Assembly: GCF_036127095.1 (NCBI RefSeq)
Contig: NZ_CP108006.1
Coordinates: 372,001 to 436,000 of the forward strand
Reading direction: 5' to 3'
Source: Streptomyces sp. NBC_00335
GTDB lineage: Bacteria > Actinomycetota > Actinomycetes > Streptomycetales > Streptomycetaceae
Length of the DNA stretch: 64,000 nt
This document shows positions 33,644 through 41,867 of this stretch, piece after piece; positions within the stretch are counted from its first letter, which is position 1; each line of letters starts with the position of its first letter. Under the pieces are notes generated by a model. That model was not told the origin of the DNA. It saw nothing but the letters and a program-made list of their open reading frames with translations, and ran no database searches. The position numbers were made by a program, and so were the translations under genes.

Positions 33644-33991
33644 GCAGAACCTTCCTCGATACGGCGCACATCGAGGAGTTCTCGGCAGCGGAAAACTGGC
33701 CGCACGAGGAACCACAAGAATGAGCCGGAGCATAAAAAGATATGACGGAGTCGAATCGAACTTCGACCGGCCGGTCATATAAGGATTATCACCCTATGCG
33801 TCGACGAATTATGCGCCGCATGCGGGGTGGGGAGCCGAGGAGTGCATCCATCGGCCGAACGGTGGGGCGCTGGGACAGGTTTCCCCGTCGCGCCGCTCAC
33901 GCGGGCCCAGACGGCCCGCGGATCCGGAAACGCAACGAGCTGGGGCCCGCACCCAAGGTGCGGGCCCCAGCTACGCGGTTACGCGTGAACG
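33644..33991 (-). promoter_or_regulatory. Helicase upstream region and cold-shock gene trailer
   Basis: A 348-bp gap. The part next to the helicase (33644-33800) is unusually AT-rich for this genome and likely holds the helicase promoter and 5' leader, as in cold-induced helicase genes. The other end contains the cold-shock gene terminator at 33938-33972. No other gene was seen. Confidence 0.5.
33938..33972. terminator. 16-bp terminator hairpin after the cold-shock gene
   Basis: A perfect 16-bp stem (33938-33953 and 33957-33972) with loop CAA lies 19 bases beyond the cold-shock stop codon. Confidence 0.88.
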
Positions 33992-34195
33992 TCAGGCGGT
34001 GACGATGTTCTCAGCGGTCGGGCCCTTCTGGCCCTGCGCGATGTCAAAGCTGACCTTCTGGCCTTCCTGAAGCTCACGGAAGCCCTGCGAGGCGATGTTG
34101 GAGTAGTGGGCGAACACGTCAGGACCGCCACCCTCCTGCTCGATGAAGCCAAAGCCCTTTTCCGCGTTGAACCACTTCACGGTGCCATTTGCCAT
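33992..34195 (-). CDS. Cold-shock protein (CspA family)
   Basis: A 67-residue single OB-fold protein. RNP1 KGFGFI and RNP2 VFAHY are intact, and the first residues [14 protein letters not shown] are classic for the family. It acts as an RNA/DNA chaperone. ATG 34195 follows GAAGGAGA, an ideal ribosome-binding site. The 5' region is long and AT-rich for this genome, as expected of cold-shock leaders. It forms a cold-adaptation group with the helicase. Confidence 0.96.
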   Translation of the reverse strand: MANGTVKWFNAEKGFGFIEQEGGGPDVFAHYSNIASQGFRELQEGQKVSFDIAQGQKGPTAENIVTA

Positions 34196-34541
34196 GTTTT
34201 TATCTCCTTCGGGGCACAGCCCAGAGATCCGCACTGTGCGAACCTCAAGTCGCCGATGATTGCCCAGCCCGGAAAACGCCGGAAAAACAAGAACACTCGC
34301 CCGGCTCCTGCGAGAGGATCGGTCAGAGGTGCTCGAAATTTTGGGAACCACAACTGCAACTCAAACCACAGTAGCACGGCAGGGTCGGCTCGGCGTGAAA
34401 ATAAAACGCGCCCCATCTCCGGTCCGGAAATTCTCATGCCGCCCGCTCATATTTTCCCTCCCGGTGGGCAGGGATTTTTCGGCGGCGGTTCCGGGTGGTC
34501 GGGAGCCACCCCGGGATCCCGTACAGTCATGTCCACAACGA
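34196..34541. promoter_or_regulatory. Cold-shock gene 5' leader and tRNA promoter region
   Basis: A 346-bp gap between divergent units. The left two-thirds is a comparatively AT-rich leader for the cold-shock gene. Near the right end TACAGT (34522-34527) is a plausible -10 element for the tRNA gene 15 bp downstream. No protein-coding gene was supported. Confidence 0.5.
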
Positions 34542-34616
<75 letters not shown>

Positions 34617-34622
34617 GAAAGG

Positions 34623-34660
34623 TTCGGCCCCCTTGACGCCCAGGCGTCAAGGGGGCCGAA
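34623..34660. terminator. 17-bp bidirectional terminator
   Basis: Arms 34623-34639 and 34644-34660 pair perfectly around loop CCAG. It serves the tRNA from the left and the MFS gene from the right. Confidence 0.9.
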
Positions 34661-34678
34661 CTCATTTCCGGACCGGTT

Positions 34679-36085
34679 CTACTTGATGCGGGTGTTGAGG
34701 AAGCCGGCCGCGGCGAAGGCAACCGCCGTGGCGGCGAGCGAGACCGTGTCGGAGCCCAGGGAGAGCACCGCGGCGAAGACGACCGTCGGGCCGAGCTCCA
34801 TCGCAGTGTTCATGACGCCCCCCGCGAGTCCCGCCTGGTGGGGCTCCACCCCGTCCGTGGCGAGCACCGCGGCCCCCGCGAAGGCGGCCGCCGTGCCGGC
34901 GGGCAGCAGGAGCAGTCCGGGGAGGAGGCCGTAGGCGTACGGGATCTCCGCGGCGAGGCCGGTGAGCGCGAGGAGTGCGAGTCCGGCCGCCGCGACCACG
35001 AGGCCGGCGGTGGTGACGCGGGGCGCCCCGTACCGGGCCACGAGCGGGCCCGCCACCCGGCCGGCCACGAGCAGCGCCACCGCGAAGGGGAGGAAGGCGG
35101 CGGAGGTGCTCAGCGCCGACCAGCCCAGTTCCTGCTGGAGGTGGAGGGAGAGGAGGACGAAGGTCACGGCCGTGCCGGCGGCGGTCAGGCCGATGGCCGC
35201 GAGGGCCAGGACCCGGCGCCGGTCGCGGAGGAATCCCAGCGGGAGCAGGGGGTCGCGGACCCGGCGTTCCACCAGCGGGAAGGCCAGCAGGAGCACGGCC
35301 GCCGTGAGCAGGGTGACCAGGACGCCCGTCGATCCCCAGGACTGGACGTCGGTGAGGACGAAGCCGTAGCTGGCGAGGCTGATCCCCGCCGTGGCCAGCA
35401 GGGCGCCCGGCAGGTCCAGGGAGCGGCCCTCGCCCGCCGGGGTGACGGGCAGCAGCCGGGGAGCGAGGAGCAGTGCGGCGACGGCCACGACGACCGGTAC
35501 GGCGAAGGACAGCCGCCAGGTGGTCAGGGCCGAGATGACCCCGGAGAGGAGGTTCCCGGCGGTCGCGCCGAGCACCGACAGCCCGCCCCAGGTGGCCATC
35601 GCCCGTCCGAACGCGGCGGGTTCGGGGAAGACCGCCCGCAGCACGGCCATGGCGGCGGGTGCGGTCAGCGCCGCGCCCACCCCCTGGGCGAAGCGGGCGG
35701 TGAGCAGGGTCCCGGATCCCTGGGCGAACGGTGCGGCGAGGGAGGCCACGGCGAAGAGGAGCAGGCCGGCGGTGAGCACCCGGCGCCCGCCGAACCGGTC
35801 GGTGAGCCGGCCCCCGAAGAGCAGCAGGCCGGCGAAGCTCAGCCCGTAAGCGGCGCTCAGGAGCATCAAGTCGTCGCGGCCCAGGGTGAATTCGCGACCG
35901 ATGGCGGGCAGCGGCACGATGAGCGAGGTCAGCGCGAAGATCAGCGTCATCTGCACGGTGCCGAGCAGCGCGAAGGCCGGGCCGGATGCCGGTCGGGCCG
36001 CCTTGGGTCCCGACGCGGTGAGCGCCTTCGTGGTGCCTGTGGTCTGCGTGGTGTGTGCGGTGTGTTCGGTCTGCGTGACGGTCAT
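34679..36085 (-). CDS. MFS exporter (DHA-type)
   Basis: A 468-residue protein with about 14 hydrophobic segments. GGRLTDRFGGRRVL is the loop 2-3 signature. It begins with a Thr-rich cytoplasmic tail. ATG 36085 is preferred to an upstream Met at 36112 because GGGGGAG lies directly before it. Two overlapping inverted repeats sit 11-38 bases upstream. The adjacent TetR gene and this operator-like DNA suggest drug-inducible efflux. The substrate is unknown. Confidence 0.88.
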   Translation of the reverse strand: MTVTQTEHTAHTTQTTGTTKALTASGPKAARPASGPAFALLGTVQMTLIFALTSLIVPLPAIGREFTLGRDDLMLLSAAYGLSFAGLLLFGGRLTDRFGGRRVLTAGLLLFAVASLAAPFAQGSGTLLTARFAQGVGAALTAPAAMAVLRAVFPEPAAFGRAMATWGGLSVLGATAGNLLSGVISALTTWRLSFAVPVVVAVAALLLAPRLLPVTPAGEGRSLDLPGALLATAGISLASYGFVLTDVQSWGSTGVLVTLLTAAVLLLAFPLVERRVRDPLLPLGFLRDRRRVLALAAIGLTAAGTAVTFVLLSLHLQQELGWSALSTSAAFLPFAVALLVAGRVAGPLVARYGAPRVTTAGLVVAAAGLALLALTGLAAEIPYAYGLLPGLLLLPAGTAAAFAGAAVLATDGVEPHQAGLAGGVMNTAMELGPTVVFAAVLSLGSDTVSLAATAVAFAAAGFLNTRIK

Positions 36086-36095
36086 TTCTCCCCCT

Positions 36096-36123
36096 TGAAC
36101 TAGATCGTTCATTCCAAAATGAA
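36096..36123. promoter_or_regulatory. Putative TetR operator: two overlapping inverted repeats
   Basis: TGAAC-N6-GTTCA (36096-36111) overlaps TTCATT-CCAA-AATGAA (36108-36123). Both have exact arms and lie between the TetR stop and the MFS start. Binding by the neighbouring TetR protein is inferred. Confidence 0.6.
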
Positions 36124-36172
36124 GCCCTAAAAGAACCTCCCCGAAGGGAGGTGCCCTACAGCCGTGCGGCCG

Positions 36173-36757
36173 TCATTCGAGCAGCGCCAGGGCCTGCTCC
36201 GCCGCGTCCCGCGCCCTGCCCGGGTCCTGCGAGGCCTTGCCCACGACGCGCATGCCCTGCGTCAGGACCAGCAGCATCCTGGCGAGCATGCGCGGATCGC
36301 GGTCCGCGGGCAGTTCGCCCTGGGCCTGGGCCCTCGTCAGTGCCGAGTGCAGCAGGGTCTCGATGTGGTTCCAGTTCGCTTCGACCCTGCGGGCCGCCGC
36401 CGGGTCGTGAGCCCCGAACTCCGTGGCCGTGTTGGTCACGAAGCAGCCGTTCAGCCGCAGTTCGTCGATGCTCGACTCGGCGGCGAAGCGGCGTACCACC
36501 GTCCGCACGGCCGGCAGCGCGGGCCCCGGCTGGGACAGCTCGCGCAGCAGGCCGGGGTCCCGTTGCGCGTTGTAGCGGTCCAGCGCCTTCAGGTAGAGCT
36601 CGCGCTTGTTCCCGAAGGTGGCGTACATGCTGGCCCGCCCGATGCCGAGCTCCTCCACGAGGTCCGCCATCGACGTCGCCTCGTAGCCGCGCCGCCAGAA
36701 CAGCTCCAGAGCTGACTGCAGCGCGGCGTCCGGATCGAATTCCTTGGTCCTGGCCAC
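36173..36757 (-). CDS. TetR-family repressor
   Basis: A 194-residue regulator. The N-terminal HTH (residues about 8-55; TSMADLVEELGIGRASMYATFGNKRELY) is canonical, with a helical ligand-binding domain after it (TetR_C_33-like, NGCFVTNTATEF). ATG 36757 is the start. It lies immediately upstream of the MFS exporter in the same direction, 87 bp apart, so it probably represses that gene and may repress itself. Confidence 0.93.
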   Translation of the reverse strand: MARTKEFDPDAALQSALELFWRRGYEATSMADLVEELGIGRASMYATFGNKRELYLKALDRYNAQRDPGLLRELSQPGPALPAVRTVVRRFAAESSIDELRLNGCFVTNTATEFGAHDPAAARRVEANWNHIETLLHSALTRAQAQGELPADRDPRMLARMLLVLTQGMRVVGKASQDPGRARDAAEQALALLE

Positions 36758-36812
36758 ATCCCGTACTCTACGAGATACTGGAACGGTCAGTCAAGTAATC
36801 CGTGCCGTCTCT

Positions 36813-37112
36813 TCAGATGGCCCGGGTCTCCCCCGCCGGGTGGGCGCTCAGCTCCACCACCTCGACGCAGCGCCGGAGCTTGGCCTGGGCGCGGGGCGAG
36901 TCGGCGACGGGGACCACGATCTCGCACACCGCGAGGCCGCCGCCCTCGGCGGCCCTGAAGGACAGCGTCCTGACGGACAGGTTGTTGAGGAGCGCGGAGA
37001 TGCGGGTGAGGGCGTGGCCGCCGTCCCGGACGGTGATGATCAGCGTGTGGCAGGCGGTGTCGTCGGTGCGCACGGCGTCGTCGACGGCGGGGAGAACATC
37101 GCTGCGGGTCAT
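36813..37112 (-). CDS. Stand-alone ACT-domain protein
   Basis: A 99-residue protein consisting almost entirely of one ACT domain (HTLIITVRDGGHALTRISALLNNLSVRTLSF), resembling the regulatory subunit of acetolactate synthase. ACT domains bind amino acids or similar small ligands. ATG 37112 follows GAGGAG-like sequence within the overlapping leader. It is preceded by a promoter, a 14-codon leader ORF and an intrinsic terminator, suggesting attenuation. The partner enzyme is unknown. Confidence 0.8.
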   Translation of the reverse strand: MTRSDVLPAVDDAVRTDDTACHTLIITVRDGGHALTRISALLNNLSVRTLSFRAAEGGGLAVCEIVVPVADSPRAQAKLRRCVEVVELSAHPAGETRAI

Positions 37113-37151
37113 GAGGAGTGGGCTCCTGTCCTGGGGCGGAGTGCGTGGTCC

Positions 37152-37189
37152 CGGAAAACAAGAAGACCCCTCGCGGATGCGAGAGGTCT
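37152..37189 (-). terminator. Attenuator-like intrinsic terminator before the ACT gene
   Basis: On the minus strand an 11-bp stem (37189-37179 with 37174-37164, one C-A mismatch, loop of 4) is followed directly by TTCTTGTTTT. A T-rich tract after a stem is rare in this genome. It lies between the leader ORF and the ACT gene, so it should terminate transcription before the gene. The sequence AGACC occurs again just upstream (TGAGACC) and could compete for pairing. Confidence 0.75.
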
Positions 37190-37224
37190 GCGTGCGGGCG
37201 GTGGGCTGCTGGGGTGGTCTCAGT

Positions 37225-37269
37225 TCAGCTCCGGGCCGGCACGCCGGCGCTAATCTTCTGCTGGCGCAT
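37225..37269 (-). CDS. 14-residue leader peptide, probably leaderless
   Basis: ATG 37269 begins MRQQKISAGVPARS and stops at 37225. It has no ribosome-binding site, but a promoter-like pair (TGTCAC at 37306-37301, 18-base spacer, CAGACT at 37282-37277) would start transcription at or within a base of this ATG. Leaderless leader peptides are common in Streptomyces attenuators. The codon run gives no obvious single amino acid signal; the Ile codon is the rare ATT. Confidence 0.55.
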   Translation of the reverse strand: MRQQKISAGVPARS

Positions 37270-37276
37270 GCGGAAG

Positions 37277-37306
37277 AGTCTGGCACGCCGCCGCCGACAT
37301 GTGACA
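37277..37306 (-). promoter_or_regulatory. Promoter for the ACT-gene leader
   Basis: TGTCAC (-35) and CAGACT (-10) with an 18-base spacer on the minus strand. The predicted start falls about 7-8 bases downstream, at the leader ATG. Confidence 0.5.
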
Positions 37307-37324
37307 CCGCATCTCACGATGCGG
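37307..37324. terminator. Short hairpin between the GH13 gene and the ACT-gene promoter
   Basis: CCGCATC-TCAC-GATGCGG is an exact 7-bp hairpin 32 bases beyond the GH13 stop. It may end the GH13 transcript or be an operator for the ACT gene; no T-run is visible. Confidence 0.4.
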
Positions 37325-37355
37325 ATGGCCCGCGCCACGGGGCCGCCCGCGGGTG

Positions 37356-39035
37356 TCACCCGGGCATGCGCAGCCAGACCGTGGTGTCCCGGGGCAGCAC
37401 GGGCACGCCGTTCTCGCCGGTGCCGAGGGGACCGCTGCCGAGCAGGACCCGGGCGCCCGCGGGAAGCGGGACCGGGCTCGCGAAGGCGGTCAGGCAGCGG
37501 AAGCCGCCGGGACGGTCGAAGCACAGGGTGTCGGGTCCCGCGTCGACCCACTCCAGCGTCTCGGGCAGCCGTGCCAGCTCTGCGCCGCGCAGCGCGAGGG
37601 CCTCGCGGTAGAGGGTGAGGACGGAGTACGGGTCCTCCTGTTGCGCCATCGCGCTGAGGGCGGCCCACTGCTCGGGCTGGGGCAGCCAGGGAGCGGCCGG
37701 CCCGGCCGGGGCGTCCTCGGCGGCCGAAGCGGAGAAGCCGAGCGAGGGCCCGCCGGCCTCCCACGGCAGCGGTACCCGGCAGCCGTCGCGGCCGCGGTCC
37801 GCGCCGCCGGACCGGACGAAGGTCGGGTCCTGGAGGACCTCGTCGGGCAGGTCCTGAACCTCGGGCAGGCCCAGTTCGTCGCCCTGGTAGACGTAGACGC
37901 CGCCGGGCAGGGCGAAGGAAACGAGGGCGGCGGCGCGGCCCCGGTGGCGGCCGAGTCCGGTGTCGCTGGGGTCGAGGAGCCGCTTGTCGCCCATGTCGAA
38001 GGAGGTGTCGGCGCGTCCGTAGCGGGTGACGTGCCGGATGGTGTCGTGGTTGGAGAGCACCCAGGTGGGCGGGGCGCCGACCGGTTCGTGCGAGGCGAGC
38101 GTCGCGTCGACGACCTTCCGCAGGGCGCCGGAGTCCCAGGGGCAGCACAGGTAGTCGAAGTTGAAGGCGGAGTGCAGTTCGTCGTGCCGCAGGTAGCGGG
38201 CGAACTGCTCGGCCTCCGGGAGCCAGACCTCGCCGATGAACACGCGGTCGCCCGGGTAGGTGTCGAGGATCTTGCGCCAGTCGCGGTACACGGCGTGGAC
38301 GGCATCGACGTCCTGGTAGGGCAGGTCGGTGGGGTCGGGGTTCTCGCCGACGTCGGGGAGGCCGGGCTTCTTGGCGAGTCCGTGCGCGACGTCGATGCGG
38401 AAGCCGTCCACGCCCCGGTCGAGCCAGAACCGCAGGACGTCCTCGAACTCGGCGCCCACGTCCGGGTGTTCCCAGTTCAGGTCGGGCTGCTCGGGGGCGA
38501 ACATGTGCAGGTACCAGGGGCCCTGGGTGCCGTCGGCCTCCGTGATCCGAGTCCAGGCGGGGCCGCCGAAGTACGAGTCCCAGTCGTTGGGCGGCAGTTC
38601 GCCGTGGCTGCCGCGGCCGGGCAGGAACCAGAAGCGCTCGCGCTCGGGGGATCCGGGGCCGGCGGCGAGGGCCCGGACGAACCAGGGATGCCGGTCGGAG
38701 CAGTGGTTGGGGACGAGGTCGACGATGACCCGGAGGTCGTGACCGTGGGCCTCGGCGATGAGCTCCTCGGCTTCGGCGAGCGTGCCGAAGAGGGGGTCGA
38801 TGTCGCGGTAGTCGGCCACGTCGTAGCCGGCGTCGGCCATCGGGGAGACGTACCAGGGGTTGAACCAGAGCGCGTCGACGCCCAGTTGCCGAAGGTAGGG
38901 CAGCCGCTCGCGCACTCCGGCGATGTCACCGGTGCCGTCGCCGTTCCCGTCGGCGAAGCTGCGTATGTAGATCTGGTAGATCGCCGCGTGCCGCCACCAG
39001 GGGGAGGCGGCGGGGTGCGGGGTGCGCTGGGTCAC
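37356..39035 (-). CDS. GH13 alpha-glucosidase (intracellular)
   Basis: A 559-residue GH13 enzyme without a signal peptide. The catalytic residues are D215 (GFRIDVAHG, nucleophile), E269 (FIGEVWLPEAE, acid/base) and D331 (SNHDTIRH, transition-state stabiliser). YQIYIRSFADGNGDGTGDIAG and DLVPNHCSD mark the barrel start. It belongs with oligo-1,6-glucosidase/alpha-glucosidase types and would cleave imported gluco-oligosaccharides to glucose. It is encoded downstream of the secreted GH87-like enzyme, separated by a hairpin, and probably shares the LacI-controlled programme. Confidence 0.92.
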   Translation of the reverse strand: MTQRTPHPAASPWWRHAAIYQIYIRSFADGNGDGTGDIAGVRERLPYLRQLGVDALWFNPWYVSPMADAGYDVADYRDIDPLFGTLAEAEELIAEAHGHDLRVIVDLVPNHCSDRHPWFVRALAAGPGSPERERFWFLPGRGSHGELPPNDWDSYFGGPAWTRITEADGTQGPWYLHMFAPEQPDLNWEHPDVGAEFEDVLRFWLDRGVDGFRIDVAHGLAKKPGLPDVGENPDPTDLPYQDVDAVHAVYRDWRKILDTYPGDRVFIGEVWLPEAEQFARYLRHDELHSAFNFDYLCCPWDSGALRKVVDATLASHEPVGAPPTWVLSNHDTIRHVTRYGRADTSFDMGDKRLLDPSDTGLGRHRGRAAALVSFALPGGVYVYQGDELGLPEVQDLPDEVLQDPTFVRSGGADRGRDGCRVPLPWEAGGPSLGFSASAAEDAPAGPAAPWLPQPEQWAALSAMAQQEDPYSVLTLYREALALRGAELARLPETLEWVDAGPDTLCFDRPGGFRCLTAFASPVPLPAGARVLLGSGPLGTGENGVPVLPRDTTVWLRMPG

Positions 39036-39079
39036 GGGGTCTCCTGGTGCGGTGGGTTCGGTGGCGTGCGCGGCGGAGG

Positions 39080-39138
39080 TGCCGGGGTGGAGGCGTGCCG
39101 GGGTGGGAGGCTGCCGGGGTGGGAGGCTGCCGGGGTAC
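39080..39138. repeat. Tandem repeat of about 16 bp, about 3.7 copies
   Basis: Units of TGCCGGGGTGGGAGGC at 39096-39111 and 39112-39127 are identical, with variant copies at 39080-39094 and 39128-39138. They lie in the GH87-GH13 intergenic region. The role is unknown. Confidence 0.85.
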
Positions 39139-39179
39139 GGGGCCCGGTCGGGCGGGGTGTCTGGGGGTGACCGGGCCCC
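39139..39179. terminator. Hairpin after the GH87-like gene
   Basis: Exact 11-bp arms GGGGCCCGGTC (39139-39149) and GACCGGGCCCC (39169-39179) flank a 19-base loop, 34 bases beyond the GH87 stop. It could lower read-through into the GH13 gene. Confidence 0.6.
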
Positions 39180-39212
39180 GGGTCGCGGAGGCGGAGGAGC
39201 CGTACGGTGTTG

Positions 39213-41738
39213 CTACCAGCCCGAGTTGCCGGCTCCGCGGCTGACGGCGAAGCCGCCTGCGAGGCTCAGTCCGCCGGTGGCGGCGTCGGTGACCGTGACC
39301 CCGCTGAAGGTGCCCGATCCGGCCGCGTTGATCTCGATGCCGTAGCCGCCGGCCTTGGCGATCCTGGTGTTCTTCACGGTCAGGTTCCCGACGTTCTTCT
39401 GCCAGGAGACGAGCAGTCCGCTGTAGGTGCTGTCCAGGATGTCGTTGTCCTGGAGGATCACCGGGGTGGTGATCTCGGAGGTGTCGGCGTACACCCACAG
39501 GGCGCCGAGCTTGCTCGCCCAGTTGGGCTCGTAGCCTCCGGCCCGGTCGATGGTGTTGCGCTGGACGGTCGCCGGTCCGCTGAAGGGGATGCCGAAGCGG
39601 GTGCTGACGGCGATTCCCGCGGCGCCGGTGACGGTGTCGGAGACCAGGTTGTCCTCGATCCGGTTGCCGCTGCCGCCGTAGATGGCGGCTCCGTTGGCGA
39701 GCAGCGGGAGCTGGACCGTGTTGAAGCGGAGCACGCAGTCGGTGACGGCCTGCGCCTCCGACCACATCGCCAGGGCGTCGTCGCCGGTGTTGCGGATGCT
39801 GCTCTGGGAGACCTCGCTGCCCGTGGTGCCCTTGTGCAGGTTGACCCCGTCCGCGTACGTGTCCCGGATGCGCAGGCCGGTGGCGAGCAGGCCCCGGGTC
39901 GGTGCGTCGATCCAGAGGCCGACCTTGCTGTGCTGGATCCAGAGGTTCTGCAGGGTGGATCCGGAGCCGAAGTCTCCCTCCACGGCGGCGTCGCTGTTGG
40001 CGTCGTCGCGGTGATCGGCCTCTCCGGTGATCGCCAGGTCCTGCACGGTGCTGGTGCCGCCGCGCCCGAAGAGGCCCCCCTTGCCGTTCTTGCCGCGCAG
40101 GGTGGTGTGCCATTCGCCGGCGCCGCGCAGGACGGCTCCGGTGAGGTTCACGGATCCGGAGATGTCGTAGGTGCCGGCCGGCAGCCACAGGCCCTTGCCC
40201 TGGCCGGTGACCGTGGACAGTGCGGTGTTGAGGGCGGCGGTGTCGTCGCCCGAGTCGTTCGCGGTGACGCCTAGGGCGGCGGCGGAGACGAATCCGGTGG
40301 CGGGCATTGTGGGGGCCGTCGGGGCGGTCTCGGTCTCGACGAGGTCGATGGCGTAGGAGGCGGCGGTGTCCCCGGCGTCCTTCTGGAACTTCAGCACGGT
40401 TCCGGCGGGGAAGTCACCGGTGAGGGTGCGGGTCTCGTCGAAGAAGCGGTGGGCCTCGCCCTGCGCGGGGTCGTTGCCGTAGGGGTAGGCGCCGTAGACC
40501 CAGCCGTACTTGGAGGTGAGGGCCAGGTCCTTGGAGTGGACGCCGTTGGCGTAGAGGCTGAGGCTGGCGTTGGTCCCCGTGCCGGCGGCGTTGTCCGGGA
40601 TCGAATAGCGCACGGTCAAGGCGTTCGCGGCCTTGGCCAGCGTGAACTGGACGTACTCCCCCGTCTGGTCGAGTACGACGGCCCGGCGGCCCGACGCTTC
40701 CGAGGCGAGGGTCTTGTAGGTGCGGTCCGGCCCGGTGACGGAGGCGTTGGTCGCGCCGGCCTCGGCCTCGTAGGCGGTGTACGGAAGGCTCGCGCCGCGG
40801 GCGGCGCTGGGCGCGGAGCCGGTGACGTCGATGCCGTCGAGCTGGAGGTCGCCGTTGTCCCCGGCCTCCGTGCGCAGGGTGAGGGTGTTGAGCTGGGCGC
40901 GCAGGGGCGCGTCGGTGGTGAAGCCGGCCCAGGCTCCCGAAGTGGCGGGGAGGGTGAGGCGGCGTACGGGGACGCCGTTCGCGGTCAGGGTGATGGTCGC
41001 GGCGTTCGCCCCGGGGGTGCGGTACCGCACGGCCACCTGCCGGGTGGCGGCGGTGGGGGCGGAGACGGAGAAGACGGCTCGGGCACCGGTGGCGGTGAAG
41101 CCCGTCAGATAGCCGGCGCCGCTGAAGCCGGTGACCGCGGAGGCGGGCGCGGGGCCGCCCGAGGCGAAGGCGGTCTCGGCCTGGTGGCTGAGGGAGGCGG
41201 GCGGTGGGTCGGTGGGCGTGGTCGTCGGGCTGGTGGGGGTGAGGCTGTCGAGGTTGACGTTGCCGGAGTCGGCGGTGGTGAAGGTCAGCGCGACCGTATT
41301 GGCTCCGCTCGCCAGCGGGACCGGCTCCTCGCGGACGGCCCAGGTGTCCCAGTTCGCGGTGGCCGGGAGGGACACCTGGCGGACCTTGACCCCGTTGACA
41401 TAGAGGCTCAGGGTCCGGGCCGCGCCCGTCCCGTTGGCGTACCGGATCGCCACCGAGCCCGTACCGGCCGCGGTCGACTGCACCGCGAAAGAGGCGGAGG
41501 CCGCCCCCTTGTTGCCGTCCGTGAAACCGCCGACGTAGCCGGAGCCGGTGAAACCGGAATGCGCCGACTCGGCTCGGGCCCCGCCGGAGAGGGCGGCCGA
41601 CTCCGCTTCCAGGGTGACGGCGACGGCGTACGAGGTGGTGGCGAGGGTGCCGGTGAGGCCGGTGGCGGCCAGGGCGGTGAGGAGGAACGGGGAGACGAGG
41701 CGTGCGGCTCTGGTGCGGGTTCCTCGGGAAGAAGACAC
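39213..41738 (-). CDS. Secreted GH87-like alpha-1,3-glucanase (mycodextranase/mutanase type) with carbohydrate-binding modules
   Basis: An 841-residue exported enzyme. A signal peptide spans residues 1-40. Three beta-sandwich CBM35/CBM6-like modules lie at about 41-165, 185-310 and 325-470, the first two separated by a Thr/Pro linker. The catalytic parallel beta-helix spans about 485-841 with Asp-rich segments (YADGVNLHKG, NTGDDALAMW) that match the GH87 active-site region. The enzyme would open alpha-1,3 (nigeran/mutan-type) glucan outside the cell. GTG 41738 follows AAGGA at a somewhat long spacing. It lies 129 bp after the permease genes in the same direction. Confidence 0.78.
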   Translation of the reverse strand: MSSSRGTRTRAARLVSPFLLTALAATGLTGTLATTSYAVAVTLEAESAALSGGARAESAHSGFTGSGYVGGFTDGNKGAASASFAVQSTAAGTGSVAIRYANGTGAARTLSLYVNGVKVRQVSLPATANWDTWAVREEPVPLASGANTVALTFTTADSGNVNLDSLTPTSPTTTPTDPPPASLSHQAETAFASGGPAPASAVTGFSGAGYLTGFTATGARAVFSVSAPTAATRQVAVRYRTPGANAATITLTANGVPVRRLTLPATSGAWAGFTTDAPLRAQLNTLTLRTEAGDNGDLQLDGIDVTGSAPSAARGASLPYTAYEAEAGATNASVTGPDRTYKTLASEASGRRAVVLDQTGEYVQFTLAKAANALTVRYSIPDNAAGTGTNASLSLYANGVHSKDLALTSKYGWVYGAYPYGNDPAQGEAHRFFDETRTLTGDFPAGTVLKFQKDAGDTAASYAIDLVETETAPTAPTMPATGFVSAAALGVTANDSGDDTAALNTALSTVTGQGKGLWLPAGTYDISGSVNLTGAVLRGAGEWHTTLRGKNGKGGLFGRGGTSTVQDLAITGEADHRDDANSDAAVEGDFGSGSTLQNLWIQHSKVGLWIDAPTRGLLATGLRIRDTYADGVNLHKGTTGSEVSQSSIRNTGDDALAMWSEAQAVTDCVLRFNTVQLPLLANGAAIYGGSGNRIEDNLVSDTVTGAAGIAVSTRFGIPFSGPATVQRNTIDRAGGYEPNWASKLGALWVYADTSEITTPVILQDNDILDSTYSGLLVSWQKNVGNLTVKNTRIAKAGGYGIEINAAGSGTFSGVTVTDAATGGLSLAGGFAVSRGAGNSGW

Positions 41739-41867
41739 GGCGGCGTGTCCTTTCTGAAGGGCGCGCCCTGCGCGCGGGGGCCACAGGGCGCGGTGGGGGC
41801 CGCCGCGGCGTTCCGTCGCTGCGGCGGTGACGAGGAGTCGGGGCGGGGAGGGCCGGCCGGGGAGTGA

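Noticed and set aside
39080..39138. Tandem units as a CRISPR array
   Set aside because: Units are directly abutting without unique spacers, and no cas gene is present.
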